Below are positions 16,110 through 24,633 of a stretch of 64,000 nt of DNA, in pieces. Position 1 is the stretch's first letter; the number at the start of each line of letters is the position of its first letter. The DNA comes from Devosia oryzisoli. GTDB lineage: Bacteria; Pseudomonadota; Alphaproteobacteria; Rhizobiales; Devosiaceae. The stretch lies in the NCBI RefSeq assembly GCF_014837245.1, contig NZ_JACYFU010000003.1, positions 248,001 through 312,000 on the forward strand, in the 5' to 3' direction. A program made the position numbers and the translations under genes. The notes under the pieces are model-generated. The model did no database searches. It saw nothing but the letters and a program-made list of their open reading frames with translations, and was not told the DNA's origin.

Positions 16110-16472
16110 ATGAGCCAGGCGCGCGACTACCATGGCCAGTGCCACTGCGGCGCAGTGACGTTCACCGCCCATACCGACCTGGCGGCGCTGGGGGACTGCA
16201 ACTGCTCGCGCTGCCGCCGGCTGGGCTGGGTGATGCAGGCGGTGCCATCGAGCGATTTCACGCTGCTTTCGGGCGACGCCAACCTCACCCGCTACCGCTT
16301 CAACACCGAAAAGATCGAGCATCTGTTCTGCAAGACGTGCGGGATCGAATCGTTTGCCCGGGGCGTCGACGGCCAGGGCAACGAGACCGTCATGGTCAAC
16401 GTCAATTGCCTCGAGGACGCCCCGCCGGTGGACCGCAACGCCATTCATCATTGGGACGGGGCAAACTTCTAG
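16110..16472 (+). CDS. GFA-family zinc protein
   Basis: A 120-residue glutathione-dependent formaldehyde-activating (GFA)-like protein. The zinc-binding cysteines are in CHCGAV (near 11), CNCSRCRRLG (near 29) and CKTCGIESF (near 76), with the order and spacing of the family. The start has GGAGG 7 bases before the ATG. Most GFA members are of unknown reaction; true formaldehyde activity is not implied. It precedes tRNA-Leu by 57 bases and shares no evident operon. Confidence 0.88.
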   Translation: MSQARDYHGQCHCGAVTFTAHTDLAALGDCNCSRCRRLGWVMQAVPSSDFTLLSGDANLTRYRFNTEKIEHLFCKTCGIESFARGVDGQGNETVMVNVNCLEDAPPVDRNAIHHWDGANF

Positions 16473-16490
16473 TTTCCGCGCCAAAGCGCA

Positions 16491-16519
16491 TTGACAAGGG
16501 GGTGGCGTGGCCCTAGACA
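16491..16519 (+). promoter_or_regulatory. Housekeeping promoter of tRNA-Leu
   Basis: TTGACA at 16491-16496, a 17-base spacer, and TAGACA at 16514-16519; the mature tRNA begins 11 bases later. The -35 is perfect and the spacing optimal for the main sigma factor. It lies in the gap right after the GFA stop. Confidence 0.6.
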
Positions 16520-16529
16520 CACGCCCGTC

Positions 16530-16614
16530 GCCCAGATGGCGGAATTGGTAGACGCGCACGGTTCAGGTCCGTGTGCCGCAAGGCGTGAAGGTTCGAGTCC
16601 TTTTCTGGGCACCA
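16530..16614 (+). tRNA. tRNA-Leu (anticodon CAG)
   Basis: Acceptor arms GCCCAGA (16530-16536) and TCTGGGC (16604-16610) pair fully, followed by A and encoded CCA. The anticodon stem CACGG/CCGTG encloses TTCAGGT, giving CAG at 16564-16566. A long variable arm and the GGTTCGAGTCC T-arm mark a class II leucine tRNA. It reads CUG, the main leucine codon in a high-GC genome. Confidence 0.97.
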
Positions 16615-16623
16615 ATTTCATGA

Positions 16624-16660
16624 AGCGCCGGCTGCAGCTTGCAGCCGGCGCTTTTGTTTT
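16624..16660 (+). terminator. Strong terminator after tRNA-Leu
   Basis: A perfect 13-bp stem AGCGCCGGCTGCA (16624-16636) and TGCAGCCGGCGCT (16640-16652) with a 3-base loop, then TTTGTTTTT. It also lies just past the stop (16666) of the minus-strand receiver gene. Confidence 0.9.
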
Positions 16661-16665
16661 TGGAC

Positions 16666-17028
16666 CTAACCCAACATGCGCCGCATCGTCCCCACCAACT
16701 GGTCCGTGCGATACGGTTTGGGATGGAAGGCGCTGCCCTCAGGCAGGTTCATTTGGTCCAGGCCGTGATGCCCCGACACCACGATGATGCGGATCGGGGG
16801 CCACCGGTGAGCGACTGCCAAAGCGAGCGCCAGCCCATCCATGGTGCCGGGCATGTCCACATCGGTGATGATGATGTCTATGTCGTCGCGGCTCTCCAGC
16901 ACGCCCAGTGCTTCGGCGGCATTGGCCGCTTCGACGACCATGAAGCCGGCCCGCTCCAACTCATCAGACAGCGCCAAGCTGACCAAAGGCTCGTCTTCAA
17001 CGATCAAAACCAAAGCGTGCGTTGCCAT
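16666..17028 (-). CDS. Single-domain response regulator (CheY-like receiver)
   Basis: A 120-residue stand-alone receiver with no output domain. The acidic pair E11-D12 (VEDEPL), the phosphoacceptor D56 (IITDVDMPG) and the conserved lysine in FHPKPY are all present. The ATG at 17028 follows GGAG; an upstream extension to 17145 is unsupported. No histidine kinase is in the window, so its partner is elsewhere. The D.DMPG.MDG pattern is common in alphaproteobacterial stress or motility receivers; no more can be said. Confidence 0.9.
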   Translation of the reverse strand: MATHALVLIVEDEPLVSLALSDELERAGFMVVEAANAAEALGVLESRDDIDIIITDVDMPGTMDGLALALAVAHRWPPIRIIVVSGHHGLDQMNLPEGSAFHPKPYRTDQLVGTMRRMLG

Positions 17029-17171
17029 GGTGCGCTCCGGTGGGAATATCTTGCTGCCGGTGCAAGACACCCGCACAGTCTTCCGTTCCATCACAGTCCG
17101 GATCGAGACCAGTTGTGACTGGAAGCCCAATACGCATGAGCGCATTGCGCAAATCCGGCATTGTGCCCGGT

Positions 17172-18791
17172 TCAGCGGATGCGGCGGCGGGACCGTGCGG
17201 AACGAGACGAGACGAGACTGATGAGCAACCCAGCCACTATAGCGATCAGCAACGGCCAGTGGCGTAGCTGGGCGAACACTGTCGTCGGCAGGCGCTGAGC
17301 CGGGCGGACGTCAAGAGCGGCCATCTGCCGGGGCACGAGCTGGGCGGTGATGCGGCCCAGCGGATCGGTGGCGAAGGTAAGGCCGGTGTTGGCCGCTCGG
17401 ATCAGGCTCATGCCTTCTTCCACTGCCCGGAGGCGGGCGTGATGGGCGTGCTGGGCGGGGCCGATGGAACCATCGAACCAGGCATCGTTGGTGACGTTGA
17501 GCAGGTATTGCGCGCTTGTGACCGCGCCCAGATCGCCGGAAAACAACACTTCGTAGCAGATCAGCAGCAACGGCGGTGGCAGGTTGGGCAGGCTCAACAC
17601 GCGCCTGCTCGCCTCACCCGCAGACCAACCATCCGCGCCGGGCACGAACTGCTTGATCCCGAAACGGGCGAAGATTTCACCAAACGGCAGGTATTCCCCG
17701 AAAGGCACGAGGTGAGCCTTATCGTAGCTGGCGATGATCTCGCCATCCGAATCGATCGCCAGGACCGAATTGTAGGGCGCCTGGCGCGTCGCATCGGTAT
17801 TGGGCTGGAAGGGCTGTCGCGGTGCGCCGGCCAGCAGTACGGCCTGGTCAGGCAGGAGGCGGGCGATGCGCGCCAACGCCTCGGGATAAGTCGAGAGAAA
17901 GAACGGCAGGCTGGACTCAGGCCAGACGAGTTCAGTGATGTCGGCCAGTCCCTGATCAGCAGGGTCCATGCGCATGTCCGACAGCATCAGCAGGCGGTCA
18001 ACCAGTGCCACCGGATCGACATTGCCGAAGCTTGAATGCTCGTAGACGAGTGGCTGCACCAGACGCAGCGCCACGTCTGTCCGTTCGGTGGATGTGGTAC
18101 CACTGAGCCTGTTCCAGCCGTAGCCAAGTTGGCCCGCGATGACCGCCAGAGCGAGGAAAAAAGGCGCGAGGCGGGTGCTCCAGCTGCGTTCGTCGGCAGG
18201 CCAGATCAACGCCACCGTCATGGCGAGGAGCGGCGCCAGAAACGTCAGTCCATAGACACCGATGACCGATGCGAGTTGCATCATCTCGTCCGTACCGGTG
18301 AGCGAATAGCCCAGAAGGTCGAAGGGGAAGCCGGAGAAGAGGTGGCCACGCGCGAACTCTGCCACCGCCAGCCAGCTGGCGAGACCGACGATGCGCGCAG
18401 GACCGTGGCTCCAGGTCAGGTGCGCCAACGCACTGGCGAGGCCCCAGAACAGCGCGATCAACGCTGCCAGCGCCATGATCGCCGGCGGCATGGCGGCCAG
18501 CACCCAGCCGCCGTCCACGAAGAAAGCGGCCCCCAGCCAATGGAAGGCCACCAGGAAATACCCCCAGCCAAAGGCGAAGCCGATGGTGAAGGCAGGACCG
18601 AAAAGGCGCCGCCAGCCGCGCCGGATTTCGGCGCCGTCCAGCGCCCACACCCAGATGGGCATGGTCACGAACAGCGCCGGCAGAATGAAGAACGGCGGCA
18701 CCGACAGACCGGCTATGGCACCGGCCACGAGCAGCAGCAGGAAGCGCCGCCAGCCATGGCTCAGCATCGTGGTTTCTGCCAGCCAGGTCAT
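17172..18791 (-). CDS. lnt: Apolipoprotein N-acyltransferase
   Basis: A 539-residue inner-membrane enzyme that adds the third acyl chain to the N-terminal cysteine of lipoproteins. Several membrane segments occupy about residues 10-225. The nitrilase-fold domain follows with the catalytic triad in place: E near 292 (WPESSLPFF), K near 358 (YDKAHLVPFGEYLPF), C near 412 (LICYEVLFSG). A last membrane segment (WPLLIAIVAGLLISLV) ends the protein. It is divergent from tsaB. In many rhizobia lnt lies near metK; here metK is 44 kb away. ATG at 18767 is an alternative start. Confidence 0.95.
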   Translation of the reverse strand: MTWLAETTMLSHGWRRFLLLLVAGAIAGLSVPPFFILPALFVTMPIWVWALDGAEIRRGWRRLFGPAFTIGFAFGWGYFLVAFHWLGAAFFVDGGWVLAAMPPAIMALAALIALFWGLASALAHLTWSHGPARIVGLASWLAVAEFARGHLFSGFPFDLLGYSLTGTDEMMQLASVIGVYGLTFLAPLLAMTVALIWPADERSWSTRLAPFFLALAVIAGQLGYGWNRLSGTTSTERTDVALRLVQPLVYEHSSFGNVDPVALVDRLLMLSDMRMDPADQGLADITELVWPESSLPFFLSTYPEALARIARLLPDQAVLLAGAPRQPFQPNTDATRQAPYNSVLAIDSDGEIIASYDKAHLVPFGEYLPFGEIFARFGIKQFVPGADGWSAGEASRRVLSLPNLPPPLLLICYEVLFSGDLGAVTSAQYLLNVTNDAWFDGSIGPAQHAHHARLRAVEEGMSLIRAANTGLTFATDPLGRITAQLVPRQMAALDVRPAQRLPTTVFAQLRHWPLLIAIVAGLLISLVSSRSARSRRRIR

Positions 18792-18908
18792 GCGCGCAAC
18801 GGGCTCGAATCAATGGGCATGGCGCAAGGTTGCTGCGACGTTGGCGGCCGTCAAGGCGGTGGACTTGCACGATGTTGAGCGCTACGAGCCTTATCCGCTG
18901 GAGTGCCC

Positions 18909-19520
18909 ATGACCGAGTTGCCCGTCACCCTTGCCATCGACACAGCCGCGCCGCGGTTGAACCTGGGGGTGCTGCTGGCTTCCGGAGACGTGGATGTGCT
19001 GGTGGAAGACATTGCCAAGGGGCACGCTGAGATCCTCTTTGATCGCATCGCGGTGCTTCTTGGGCGCAACGGGCTTGGGCACGGCGACCTCAGGAGGATC
19101 GCCACCACCACTGGCCCCGGCTCATTTACGGGATTGCGGATCGGCCTTTCGGCAGCGCGTGGGCTTGGCCTGGCGCGCAGGCTGCCGGTCATCGGGGTGC
19201 CTAGCCTTGTGGCGCTGTCGCTTGGGGGATCGGGCGGGCCCGTGACCGTTTTGCTCGATGCACGGCGCGAAGAGGCCTATCTGCAACACTTTCTTGCACC
19301 GGGCCTGCCGAGCGATGCGGCGCGTCTCGTGCCACTGGCGAGGGCAAGGGCGCAGGTGAGGACTGACCAAGAGGTGATCAGTTCGCCCTTCGTCGATCCG
19401 GCACGACTGGTCCGGTTCGCCGCTCAGGCCGAACCCCAGAAGTTCTTGGCAAATGCCCATTATGTCCGCAGCGCCGACGCCAAGCCGCAGGACGCCAGCC
19501 GGGTTCCGCGGAGACTCTAG
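18909..19520 (+). CDS. tsaB: tRNA t6A37 threonylcarbamoyltransferase subunit TsaB
   Basis: A 203-residue ASKHA-fold partner of TsaD and TsaE in making threonylcarbamoyladenosine at tRNA position 37. The N-terminus LAIDTAAPRLNLGVLL matches the family's phosphate-1 loop, and TTTGPGSFTGLRIGLSAARG (about residues 67-86) is its signature. The ATG at 18909 follows GGAG by 5 bases; GTG 18903 is an alternative. It is directly followed by rimI (2-base gap), a common pairing. TsaD is not in the window. Confidence 0.93.
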   Translation: MTELPVTLAIDTAAPRLNLGVLLASGDVDVLVEDIAKGHAEILFDRIAVLLGRNGLGHGDLRRIATTTGPGSFTGLRIGLSAARGLGLARRLPVIGVPSLVALSLGGSGGPVTVLLDARREEAYLQHFLAPGLPSDAARLVPLARARAQVRTDQEVISSPFVDPARLVRFAAQAEPQKFLANAHYVRSADAKPQDASRVPRRL

Positions 19521-19522
19521 CC

Positions 19523-20002
19523 ATGGATAAGCTGTGGCTTGGGCCGCGCGGATTGCACATCGAGCCGGCGGAATTGGGGGATGCGCCTGAACTGGCGCGC
19601 ATCCATGCTGCAAGCTTCTACCGCGGTTGGCCCGTGGAAGATTTCGTCCGGTTCCTCGGGGACAAGACCACCCCAACCTATGTAGCCTGCGATGCGCAGC
19701 GCCGCATTGCAGGTTTTGCGCTCATCCGCCTTGTCGCGGACGAGGCGGAGCTTCTCAGCATTGCGGTCGATAGCCGCTGGCGCGGCAAGGGTGTGGGGAA
19801 CGCCCTGATGAAGGCCGTCTTCGGCGACCTCATGCTCAGCCCTGCCAAGCGGATGTTCCTTGAGGTAGACGAGCACAATGTGGCCGCTGTCGCGCTCTAC
19901 AAGCGGTTGGGCTTCAGCACGCTTTCGGTGCGCAAGGGCTACTACGCCAGGCCTGACGGCACTTCGTCCAGTGCGCTTGTCATGGCGCGCGATCTTGGAT
20001 AA
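19523..20002 (+). CDS. rimI: Ribosomal protein alanine N-acetyltransferase RimI-like
   Basis: A 159-residue GNAT acetyltransferase. The acetyl-CoA loop is LLSIAVDSRWRGKGVGNALM (about residues 74-93), followed by MFLEVDEHNVAAVALYKRLG, which is the RimI pattern. The family acetylates the N-terminus of ribosomal protein S18. Its place right after tsaB and before fur is conserved in related bacteria and supports the name. Confidence 0.88.
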   Translation: MDKLWLGPRGLHIEPAELGDAPELARIHAASFYRGWPVEDFVRFLGDKTTPTYVACDAQRRIAGFALIRLVADEAELLSIAVDSRWRGKGVGNALMKAVFGDLMLSPAKRMFLEVDEHNVAAVALYKRLGFSTLSVRKGYYARPDGTSSSALVMARDLG

Positions 20003-20040
20003 CCGAGGCGGGTGGAGCGTCAAAAGCAAGGAGCGCCGGC

Positions 20041-20496
20041 ATGAACAAGAGCCCCTCCGAGCCGACCCTTGAAGAGGCCTGCGTCGCCCATGGCATGCGC
20101 ATGACCGATCAACGGCGAACCATCGCACGCGTGATGCAGGACAGCGTCGATCATCCTGATGTGGAAGAGCTCTACCGCCGTGCGTCGAGCGTCGACGCGC
20201 GCATTTCGCTCTCCACGGTCTATCGCACCGTCAACCTCTTCGAGGAGGCGGGGCTGGTGACAAAGCACGACTTCAAGGATGGCCGCGCCCGCTTCGAGCC
20301 TATTCCCGACGAGCATCACGACCACCTCATCGACGTGCGCAGCGGCAAGGTCATCGAATTCCGCAACGAGGAGATCGAGGCCATCCAGGAACTGATCGCC
20401 AAGCGCCTCGGCTACCGGTTGGTCGACCACCGGCTCGAACTCTATGCCGTCCCAATCTCGCCGCGCGACCCGGACAAGGACGACACGGCCCGATGA
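20041..20496 (+). CDS. fur: Fur-family metal-responsive regulator (Fur/Mur)
   Basis: A 151-residue Fur-family repressor. The winged helix covers about residues 15-90 (RMTDQRRTIARVM, STVYRTVNLFEEAGLV). The metal-binding and dimer region has DEHHDHLIDVRSGKVIEF. No CXXC structural zinc pair is present at the C-terminus, as in alphaproteobacterial Fur/Mur. In rhizobia the orthologue in this position often senses manganese (Mur). Its stop overlaps the acyltransferase start by 4 bases (ATGA). Confidence 0.9.
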   Translation: MNKSPSEPTLEEACVAHGMRMTDQRRTIARVMQDSVDHPDVEELYRRASSVDARISLSTVYRTVNLFEEAGLVTKHDFKDGRARFEPIPDEHHDHLIDVRSGKVIEFRNEEIEAIQELIAKRLGYRLVDHRLELYAVPISPRDPDKDDTAR

Positions 20497-21299
20497 TCCT
20501 GCGCGCGCTTTTCTTTTTCCTGATTATCGTGCCCTTCCTGATCGTTGCCATTCCGCTCCAGGCGCTCATCGTGGCGCTGAAGCTGCCTTTCTGGACCGTC
20601 CTGCCGCGCGCCTTCCACCGGCTGGGGTGCCGCTTCCTTGGCCTGCGCGTCACAGTGATCGGAAGCCCTTCCACAGGCCGGCCGACGCTGCTGGTGTCCA
20701 ACCACATCTCGTGGACCGACATCGTCGCGATCGGTTCGGTGGCCGAGTTGGCGTTCGTGGCCAAGCAGGAAGTGAGCCGATGGTTCTTCGTGGGCCTGAT
20801 GGCGGACCTGCAGAAGACGATCTATGTCGACCGGACCCGCCGCTCGGATGCGGGGCGCACGGCGCGGCAGATGGGGCAACACATGGCGGACGGCAATGCC
20901 GTGCTGCTGTTCGCAGAAGGCCAATCCGACATTGGCACCCATGTCCTCCCCTTCCGTTCGGCCTTGGTGGGCGCGGCGCAGCACGCGATGGAGGCGGCAG
21001 GCGCGAGCGAAGTGGCGATCCAGCCGGTGACGGTAGCCTATACCCGGCTGCAGGGCCTGCCGGTGAGCCGCAACGAGCGCTCGATGATCGCCTGGATCAA
21101 GAGTAAATCTGTGGGGCAGAACATCCGTGACATATTGGGGGGCCCGGTCAAGGACGTGACAATAGCCTTCGGGACGCCGCTGCCCCTTACAGCCAACGAC
21201 AACCGCAAGCGCGTAACCAAGACTGCGGAGAATCAGGTGCGGGCCATGCTCGTGGCACTCAATCGCGGCCTACCCCTACCACATACGCAGGATAGGTAG
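20493..21299 (+). CDS. Lysophospholipid acyltransferase (PlsC family, OlsA-like)
   Basis: A 268-residue membrane-bound acyltransferase. An N-terminal membrane segment (residues 5-25) is followed by the NHxxxxD box (NHISWTDI near 70) and the substrate-binding region FAEGQSDIGTHVLPF near 144, where the usual FPEGTRS is changed but the EG pair kept. The family acylates 1-acylglycerol-3-phosphate. In Sinorhizobium a related gene near miaB is OlsA, which acylates lyso-ornithine lipid, so that role is possible. Coupled to fur by a 4-base overlap. Confidence 0.85.
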   Translation: MILRALFFFLIIVPFLIVAIPLQALIVALKLPFWTVLPRAFHRLGCRFLGLRVTVIGSPSTGRPTLLVSNHISWTDIVAIGSVAELAFVAKQEVSRWFFVGLMADLQKTIYVDRTRRSDAGRTARQMGQHMADGNAVLLFAEGQSDIGTHVLPFRSALVGAAQHAMEAAGASEVAIQPVTVAYTRLQGLPVSRNERSMIAWIKSKSVGQNIRDILGGPVKDVTIAFGTPLPLTANDNRKRVTKTAENQVRAMLVALNRGLPLPHTQDR

Positions 21300-21361
21300 A
21301 GCTTTAGACATTAAGCCTAATGGTCAAAGCGGCTTCGGTCCTAACGCCTTATTAGCTATAA

Positions 21362-21381
21362 AACTTCCGTAAACGGAGGTT
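21362..21381 (+). promoter_or_regulatory. Hairpin covering a ribosome binding site
   Basis: AACTTCCG (21362-21369) and CGGAGGTT (21374-21381) pair at 7 of 8 positions around TAAA. The right arm contains the GGAGG that serves the ATG at 21385, so the structure could limit translation of the small protein. An AT-rich TATTAGCTATAAAA just upstream could be part of its promoter. Confidence 0.4.
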
Positions 21382-21384
21382 GGC

Positions 21385-21648
21385 ATGGCTTGGGAAATCG
21401 TGGCTGTCTGGATCATCATCGCCGCAGCTGTGATCTTGTTCGTCCGCGACGAGCGTCGGGGCCGGGCACGCGATCTCGACGTCATGGCCCGCCACTTCGC
21501 AACAGCCGCCCAATGGCGGCACCGGTCGGGCCGTCAGGTGGACTTGCTGATCGAGCACACACCGACCGCCGGGCTCGCCACCGTGCCGGATGGTGCCCGA
21601 GCCGCCAGGACCCGCAAGCTGTTCAAGGAAAGCTTGGCGCAGGGGTGA
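21385..21648 (+). CDS. Small membrane-anchored protein of unknown function
   Basis: I do not recognise this 87-residue protein. It has one N-terminal membrane segment (WEIVAVWIIIAAAVILFV, residues 3-20) and then a short, basic, cytosolic-looking domain (DERRGRARDLDVMARHFATA, ending RAARTRKLFKESLAQG). The ATG has GGAGG 5 bases upstream, good evidence that it is translated. It is convergent with the next small gene, with only 3 bases between their stops. Confidence 0.6.
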   Translation: MAWEIVAVWIIIAAAVILFVRDERRGRARDLDVMARHFATAAQWRHRSGRQVDLLIEHTPTAGLATVPDGARAARTRKLFKESLAQG

Positions 21649-21651
21649 GCA

Positions 21652-21900
21652 TCAAACGGACAGGCGTCGACGCACGCGCTTGACGATATCGGCTGCCTTG
21701 ACCATCAGGGCCAGCTCTACGTCCTCGTCGGACATGCCGCTGCTGAGCTCCGTCCAGGCCGGCACGACAATCTCATGAAGCTGCTCGCGCCCGTCGATAG
21801 TTTCACTGAGGACGGCCCGCACCTTGCCCTGCACCCGGTTGGGAAACCTCGGATGGGCGTGGCGCTCTTGCAAGCCGATGTCGATCAGTTCCAGGCTCAT
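21652..21900 (-). CDS. Small conserved-looking protein of unknown function
   Basis: I do not recognise this 82-residue protein. The ATG at 21900 has GGAG 6 bases upstream; a longer start at 21927 is possible. It is soluble, with a central stretch VQGKVRAVLSETIDGREQLHEI and an acidic-then-basic C-terminal helix (SDEDVELALMVKAADIVKRVRRRL). It is convergent with the small membrane protein at 21385. No function is proposed. Confidence 0.5.
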   Translation of the reverse strand: MSLELIDIGLQERHAHPRFPNRVQGKVRAVLSETIDGREQLHEIVVPAWTELSSGMSDEDVELALMVKAADIVKRVRRRLSV

Positions 21901-22016
21901 TACCGGCTCCGTGGAGCTCATCCCCACACGCCCGACAGTGGTCCTGTCTGGTTTATGAACGGTTAATGGGCCGGTAACGTTTCATGCGCGTCTGCGGCGG
22001 CGTATGCCAAGCGTCC

Positions 22017-23324
22017 TCAAACCCGGACGGCGTGCTCGACCCGACCCTTCTCGCCAAACACCCGGAGGTACCGCCCGATCTCACCCGGCTCACCGGTGGC
22101 CTTGGCCGGATTGTCGGAGAGTTTGACAGCGGGCCGGCCGTTGGCGGAACTGACCTTTGCCACGATGGAGATTGGCGAGAGGCCCGGATTGTCGTCCGGC
22201 GCGCAGCCTTCGAAATCATTGGTGAGATTGGTGCCCCAGCCGAAGCTCATTCGTACCCTGCCGTCGAAATGGAGGTAAGCCTCCTCGATCATGTCCACGT
22301 CGAGACCATCGGAGAAGATGAGGAGCTTGTCCTTGGGGTCCCGGCCGCGGGATGTCCAGAAGTCGATGATGCGCTCGCCGCCCTCGATGGCGGGGGCGCT
22401 GTCGGGCCGAAAGCCGGTCCAGTCGGCGACCCAATCGGGTGCATCGCGCAGAAAAGCCTCGGTGCCGAAGGCATCGGGCAGAACGATGAGAAGGTTGCCG
22501 CCGTAGTAGCTCTTCCAATCCTGGAGGACCCGGTAGGGCGCCTCGCGGAGTTCCTCATCGGAGCGGGCCAGCGCCGCCAGCACCATGGGCAGTTCGTGCG
22601 CATTGGTGCCCAGTGCCTCGAGGTCGTTGTCCATGGCCAGCATGACATTGGAGGTACCGGTCATGTTGGCGCCGATGCCCTCCTTGAGCGCCTCGACGCA
22701 CCAGCGCTGCCAGAGGAAGGAGTGGCGGCGGCGGGTGCCGAAATCGGAGATCTTGAGGTCGGGCAGCTTTTGCAGGCGCTCCACCTTTTCCCACATCTTG
22801 GCCTTGGCGCGGGCGTAGAGCACGTCGAGCGTGAACGGCCCGTAGCGCTTCATTGCGGCGCGCGAGCGCAACTCGTTGATGATGGCTAGGGCCGGGATTT
22901 CCCACATCGTGGTTTCGAGCCAGAGGCCGGGGAACTCCAGCACGAACTGTCCGTCGCGCTTTTCCAGCCGGTATTCGGGGAGGCGGAAATTTTCCAGCCA
23001 GCGCAGGAAGCCGGGCTGGAAGATCTGCTTGGAGCCGTAGAAGGTGTTGCCGGCAAGCCAGATCATCTCCTTCTTGGAGAGTTTCAACGTCCGGCAGTGG
23101 TCGAGCTGAGCGCGCAATTCCTCGATGTCGATCTCTTCCGTAAGGCGGACCGATTTGGTCCGGTTGATCAGCGAGAAGGTGGCCTCGACTTTCGGGTAGA
23201 GCCCCCAGATCATCTGCAGCATCAGGAGCTTGTAGAAATCGGTGTCGAGGAGACTGCGCACGATCGGGTCGAGCTTCCAGGTGTGGTTGTAAACCCGGCG
23301 CGCGATATCGGTATAGGTGGCCAT
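22017..23324 (-). CDS. pncB: Nicotinate phosphoribosyltransferase
   Basis: A 435-residue enzyme that joins nicotinate to PRPP in the NAD salvage pathway. It has the family's N-terminal [14 protein letters not shown] block, [14 protein letters not shown], the active-site [10 protein letters not shown]-like segment ([18 protein letters not shown] near 215) and the phosphate-binding GTSNVMLA. The ATG at 23324 has GAGGAC upstream. Length is normal. It stands alone between an unknown small gene and the AlkX-like gene. Confidence 0.95.
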   Translation of the reverse strand: MATYTDIARRVYNHTWKLDPIVRSLLDTDFYKLLMLQMIWGLYPKVEATFSLINRTKSVRLTEEIDIEELRAQLDHCRTLKLSKKEMIWLAGNTFYGSKQIFQPGFLRWLENFRLPEYRLEKRDGQFVLEFPGLWLETTMWEIPALAIINELRSRAAMKRYGPFTLDVLYARAKAKMWEKVERLQKLPDLKISDFGTRRRHSFLWQRWCVEALKEGIGANMTGTSNVMLAMDNDLEALGTNAHELPMVLAALARSDEELREAPYRVLQDWKSYYGGNLLIVLPDAFGTEAFLRDAPDWVADWTGFRPDSAPAIEGGERIIDFWTSRGRDPKDKLLIFSDGLDVDMIEEAYLHFDGRVRMSFGWGTNLTNDFEGCAPDDNPGLSPISIVAKVSSANGRPAVKLSDNPAKATGEPGEIGRYLRVFGEKGRVEHAVRV

Positions 23325-23383
23325 CAAACGTCCTCAACTGCGGCAGCCCTTGTAGCGCGGGGGAAAGGAGGAGGAAAGGCGGG

Positions 23384-24568
23384 TTACGGCGCAGACGTTC
23401 GGGCCGCTTCCCCCGGGGTGTCCTCGGTGGCAAACTGGAAACCCTCGAAGCGGGCGAGTTTGGTATCGATGGCGGCTTTGTCCTCATGGGCTGCGTCGAC
23501 CAGCCACGTCCAGTTCTGCACCTGGAGCCGGCCGGCCGCGCGGTCGGCCTTGAGGTCGATGGCGGCCACGATGCGATCGTCGACCAGCACCGGCAGGGCG
23601 AAATAGCCGAGGCGGCGCTTGTGCGCCGGCACATAGGCCTCGAACAGGTGGTCGTAACCAAAGAACAGTTTGAGGCGCTTGCGCTGGATGATCAGCGGAT
23701 CGAAGGGGGAGAGAATGTGGACGCGGCCGGCCAGTCCCGGGAGCGCCGCCTCGAGCGCTGCCGGTTCGGCCCAATGCTCGAGCTTTCCGGCGCCCTCGAG
23801 GGTTACCGGGACGAGCTGGCGACGCCGGACGCGCGCTTCGATCACGGCGGCGACGCCCTTCTTTGCAGCAGCGTTGAGGTGGCAAATGGAATCGAGGCTG
23901 ACGAGGCCCTGGCTACGCAGCGCCCGGTCGAGGAGATAGGCCGCCACCTGCCGCTCGGTGGCCGGGCGCGGCGGCCGATCCCAGCCGAAATGGTGGTCGA
24001 GAAGGTCGTAAGTCTTGACCATCCCCGCGCGTGCCGAGATGGCGACGCGGCCCTGATAGAACATGAGCTGAAGCACGCGCTTGGACGGTTTGCGGCTGGC
24101 CCAAGGGTGGTGTTTTTCCACCAGTTCGTCGTCGCCGATGTCGCGAATGGAGAGCGGCCCCTGATCGCGCAGACGACGCGTCATGGCGCGCACTTCCGCA
24201 GGCGTCACGCTGCCGAACCAGGCGCTGGCGTTCTTGCGATAGGCCTGCATGGCCGGGACAAAGAACCGGAAATCCTCCACCGGCACGTAGCTCAGCGCAT
24301 GCGTCCAGTATTCGAAGATGGATTTTTCGACCGACTGGAGATGGGCCAGATCCGCCCGGCGGTAGGCGGGAATGCGGGAATAGAGGATGTGGTGGTGACA
24401 GCGCTCGATGACGTTGATCGTGTCGATCTGCACGTAGCCCAGATGCGCAATGGCGTCTCGCACGGCTTCCGGTCCCTCCCCGAACGGCGCGTCCCGGTCG
24501 AGACGCTGCGCCGCCATCCAGAGGGCGCGGCCGCGGGCGGCATCGATGGCAACGGGTTTTCGTGTCAC
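23384..24568 (-). CDS. AlkX/YcaQ-type winged-helix DNA glycosylase
   Basis: A 394-residue HTH_42 (DUF1006) protein related to AlkZ and YcaQ (AlkX), DNA glycosylases that remove alkylated bases or unhook interstrand crosslinks. Recognisable blocks: LGYVQIDTINVIERCHHHIL near 55, FEYWTHALSYVP near 95, and WTWLVDAAHEDKAAI near the C-terminus. The GTG at 24568 is preferred: GAGG lies 5 bases upstream and it gives the family's normal N-terminus; the frame is open to 24775 inside the preceding gene. The YcaQ-type QID motif (YVQIDT) is present, which supports a glycosylase role. Confidence 0.85.
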   Translation of the reverse strand: MTRKPVAIDAARGRALWMAAQRLDRDAPFGEGPEAVRDAIAHLGYVQIDTINVIERCHHHILYSRIPAYRRADLAHLQSVEKSIFEYWTHALSYVPVEDFRFFVPAMQAYRKNASAWFGSVTPAEVRAMTRRLRDQGPLSIRDIGDDELVEKHHPWASRKPSKRVLQLMFYQGRVAISARAGMVKTYDLLDHHFGWDRPPRPATERQVAAYLLDRALRSQGLVSLDSICHLNAAAKKGVAAVIEARVRRRQLVPVTLEGAGKLEHWAEPAALEAALPGLAGRVHILSPFDPLIIQRKRLKLFFGYDHLFEAYVPAHKRRLGYFALPVLVDDRIVAAIDLKADRAAGRLQVQNWTWLVDAAHEDKAAIDTKLARFEGFQFATEDTPGEAARTSAP

Positions 24569-24633
24569 GGGCGCCTCATGGGGGAAATGAAAACACAGTG
24601 CCAGAGGCGATGGCCGACTCCAACCCGGTTCCT

